In this document: piece by piece, positions 60,801 through 64,000 of the stretch
Position numbering within the stretch: the stretch's first letter is position 1
Layout of the letters: each line of letters begins with the position of its first letter
Source: Smittia aterrima
Taxonomy: Eukaryota; Arthropoda; Insecta; Diptera; Chironomidae
Assembly: GCA_033063855.1 (NCBI GenBank)
Contig: CP093831.1
Coordinates: 3,782,001-3,846,000 of the forward strand
Length of the DNA stretch: 64,000 nt
Direction of reading: 5' to 3'
Notes under the pieces: generated by a model
The model's input: only the letters and a program-made list of their open reading frames with translations
Databases searched by the model: none
Told to the model about the DNA's origin: nothing
Made by a program: the position numbers and the translations under genes

Positions 60801-63800
60801 GTTTCCTATGTCTAATTTTAAAGCTTAAGTCTATAGTTGCAACTAAAATACAAAGTTTAATTTGAACGACAACCTCACAATCTGATAGATTTTCAAGTTT
60901 GAAGTAATTTTGTTAAAAAAAGACACTTGGAAAAAAAAATTAAAAAAAGACACTTGGAGCATGAAAATTTGAAATATTTTCAGAAGTATGTTTCCTATGT
61001 CTAATTTTAAAGCTTAAGTCTATAGTTGCAACTAAAATACAAAGTTTAATTTGAACGACAACCTCACAATCTGATAGATTTTCAAGTTTGAAGTAATTTT
61101 GTTAAAAAAAGACACTTGGAAAAAAAAATTAAAAAAAGACACTTGAAGCATGAAAATTTGAAATATTTTCAGAAGTATGTTTCCTATGTCTAATTTTAAA
61201 GCTTAAGTCTATAGTTGCAACTAAAATACAAAGTTTAATTTGAACGACAACCTCACAATCTGATAGATTTTCAAGTTTGAAGTAATTTTGTTAAAAAAAA
61301 GACACTTGGAAAAAAAAATTAAAAAAAGACACTTGGAGCATGAAAATTTGAAATATTTCCAGAAGTATGCTTCCTATGTCTAATTTTAAAGCTTAAGTCT
61401 ATAGTTGCAACTAAAATACAAAGTTTAATTTGAACGACAACCTCACAATCTGATAGATTTTCAAGTTTGAAGTAATTTTGTTAAAAAAAAGACACTTGGA
61501 AAAAAAATTAAAAAAAGACACTTGAAGCATGAAAATTTGAAATATTTTCAGAAGTATGCTTCCTATGTCTAATTTTAAAGCTTAAGTCTATAGTTGCAAC
61601 TAAAATACAAAGTTTAATTTGAACGACAACCTCACAATCTGATAGATTTTCAAGTTTGAAGTAATTTTGTTAAAAAAAAGACACTTGGAAAAAAAATTAA
61701 AAAAAGACACTTGGAAGCATGAAAATTTGAAATATTTTCAGAAGTATGCTTCCTATGTCTAATTTTAAAGCTTAAGTCTATAGTTGCAACTAAAATACAA
61801 AGTTTAATTTGAACGACAACCTCACAATCTGATAGATTTTCAAGTTTGAAGTAATTTTGTTAAAATTGAAAAGACACTTGGAAAAAAAATTAAAAAAAGA
61901 CACTTGAAGCATGAAAATTTGAAATATTTTCAGAAGTATGTTTCCTATGTCTAATTTTAAAGCTTAAGTCTATAGTTGCAACTAAAATACAAAGTTTAAT
62001 TTGAACGACAACCTCACAATCTGATAGATTTTCAAGTTTGAAGTAATTTTGTTAAAAAAAGACACTTGGAAAAAAAAATTAAAAAAAGACACTTGAAGCA
62101 TGAAAATTTGAAATATTTTCAGAAGTATGCTTCCTATGTCTAATTTTAAAGCTTAAGTCTATAGTTGCAACTAAAATACAAAGTTTAATTTGAACGACAA
62201 CCTCACAATCTGATAGATTTTCAAGTTTGAAGTAATTTTGTTAAAAAAAGACACTTGGAAAAAAAAATTAAAAAAAGACACTTGAAGCATGAAAATTTGA
62301 AATATTTTCAGAAGTATGCTTCCTATGTCTAATTTTAAAGCTTAAGTCTATAGTTGCAACTAAAATACAAAGTTTAATTTGAACGACAACCTCACAATCT
62401 GATAGATTTTCAAGTTTGAAGTAATTTTGTTAAAAAAAAACACTTGGAAAAAAAATTAAAAAAAGACACTTGGAGCATGAAAATTTGAAATATTTCCAGA
62501 AGTATGCTTCCTATGTCTAATTTTAAAGCTTAAGTCTATAGTTGCAACTAAAATACAAAGTTTAATTTGAACGACAACCTCACAATCTGATAGATTTTCA
62601 AGTTTGAAGTAATTTTGTTAAAAAAAAACACTTGGAAAAAAAATTAAAAAAAGACACTTGGAGCATGAAAATTTGAAATATTTCGAGAAGTATGCTTCCT
62701 ATGTCTAATTTTAAAGCTTAAGTCTATAGTTGCAACTAAAATACAAAGTTAAAACTGAACGACAACCTCACAATCTAATAGATTTTCAAGTTTGAAGTAA
62801 TTTTGTTAAAAAAAAGACACTTGGAAAAAAAATTAAAAAAAGACACTTGGAGCATGAAAATTTGAAATATTTTCAGAAGTATGCTTCCTATGTCTAATTT
62901 TAAAGCTTAAGTCTATAGTTGCAACTAAAATACAAAGTTTAATTTGAACGACAACCTCACAATCTGATAGATTTTCAAGTTTGAAGTAATTTTGTTAAAA
63001 AAAAGACACTTGGAAAAAAAATTAAAAAAAGACACTTGAAGCATGAAAATTTGAAATATTTTCAGAAGTATGCTTCCTATGTCTAATTTTAAAGCTTAAG
63101 TCTATAGTTGCAACTAAAATACAAAGTTTAATTTGAACGACAACCTCACAATCTGATAGATTTTCAAGTTTGAAGTAATTTTGTTAAAAAAAAGACACTT
63201 GGAAAAAAAATTAAAAAAAGACACTTGAAGCATGAAAATTTGAAATATTTTCAGAAGTATGTTTCCTATGTCTAATTTTAAAGCTTAAGTCTATAGTTGC
63301 AACTAAAATACAAAGTTTAAACTTAACGACAACCTCACAATCCGATAGATTTTCAAGTTTGAAGTAATTTTGTTAAAAAAAAGACACTTGGAAAAAAAAT
63401 TAAAAAAAGACACTTGGAGCATGAAAATTTGAAATATTTCGAGAAGTATGCTTCCTATGTCTAATTTTAAAACTTAAGTCTATAGTTGCAACTAAAATAC
63501 AAAGTTTAATTTGAACGACAACCTCACAATCTGATAGATTTTCAAGTTTGAAGTAATTTTGTTAAAAAAAAGACACTTGGAAAAAAAAATTAAAAAAAGA
63601 CACTTGAAGCATGAAAATTTGAAATATTTTCAGAAGTATGCTTCCTATGTCTAATTTTAAAACTTAAGTCTATAGTTGCAACTAAAATAAAAAATTTAAA
63701 TTTAACGACAACCTCACAATCCGATAGATTTTCAAGTTTGAAGTAATTTTGTTAAAAAAAAGACACTTGAAAAAAAAAATAAAAAAAGACACTTGGAGCA

Positions 63801-64000
63801 TGAAAATTTGAAATATTTTCAGAAGTATGCTTCCTATGTCTAATTTTAAAGCTTAAGTCTATAGTTGCAACTAAAATACAAAGTTTAATTTGAACGACAA
63901 CCTCACAATCTGATAGATTTTCAAGTTTGAAGTAATTTTGTTAAAAAAAAGACACTTGGAAAAAAAATTAAAAAAAGACACTTGGAGCATGAAAATTTGA
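57811..64000. repeat. Satellite DNA array, unit about 189 bp, at least 32 copies
   Basis: Head-to-tail units counted from AAGTCTATAG at 57821, 58011, 58199, 58388, 58577 and so on, with a period of 188-190 bases; the array runs off the window. Each unit has a 12-base perfect palindrome TAGTTGCAACTA, a GAAAAT/ATTTTC dyad, A-runs of 7-9 bases and two direct copies of GACACTTG about 27 bases apart. Length varies mainly in the A-runs. One unit near 59230 lacks one GACACTTG block. Units at 57821, near 62740, 63310 and 63690 are more diverged. No long frame, no transposase and no spacers. It could be pericentromeric or a dispersed euchromatic satellite; sequence alone does not tell. Confidence 0.97.

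Noticed and set aside
57811..64000. CRISPR-like array
   Set aside because: Units are contiguous, about 189 bp, with no short repeats separated by unique spacers, and the genome is eukaryotic.
1..64000. tRNA, rRNA and transposon genes
   Set aside because: Looked for GGTTCGA-type B boxes, terminal inverted repeats and transposase or reverse transcriptase motifs by eye and found none convincing; a tRNAscan and RepeatMasker run would settle it.

Overview
This is eukaryotic, AT-rich DNA with short introns (about 50 bp where visible), AATAAA poly(A) signals and arthropod-type core promoter elements. The gene set (a Dronc-type caspase with the PFCRG active site, a Cngl-type cyclic-nucleotide-gated channel, divergent ionotropic receptors, and a peritrophin-like chitin-binding protein) points to an insect, almost certainly a fly. 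A lower (nematoceran) dipteran such as a midge is my inference; nothing in the window proves the species.

Layout. 1-1632 (minus): 5' part of a polypeptide GalNAc-transferase that runs off the left edge. 2199-7427 (minus): a 1742-residue single-exon protein combining an HExxH motif, a NACHT NTPase and a duplicated ankyrin-like C-terminus. 7787-9097 and 9335-10636 (minus): two tandem intronless Dronc-like caspases. 10806-12043 (plus): QTRT1, the queuine tRNA-ribosyltransferase catalytic subunit, divergent from the second caspase with only 169 bp between them. 13405-30982 (minus): 18 exons of a Cngl channel, 1688 residues reconstructed with continuous phase; its first exon(s) were not found. 38409-41342 (plus): a secreted protein with nine CBM14 chitin-binding domains, eight of them nearly identical. 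52590-54479 and 55640-57534 (plus): two tandemly duplicated ionotropic receptors, each with two coding exons. From about 57811 to the right edge: a satellite array with a unit of about 189 bp, some 32-33 copies, continuing out of the window. 31-38.3 kb and 41.4-52.2 kb appear gene-poor.

Most interesting is the 2.2-10.6 kb block. A large NACHT (STAND) protein with a possible metalloprotease motif lies beside two CARD/caspase genes of the apoptosome type, all on one strand. In animals, NACHT ATPases and caspases work together in inflammasome-like assemblies, and NACHT proteins are not a standard part of described fly immunity. Physical linkage is only suggestive: no CARD is visible in the NACHT protein. 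The second theme is recent tandem amplification, seen in the NACHT C-terminus, the caspase pair, the chitin-binding repeats, the receptor pair and the satellite.
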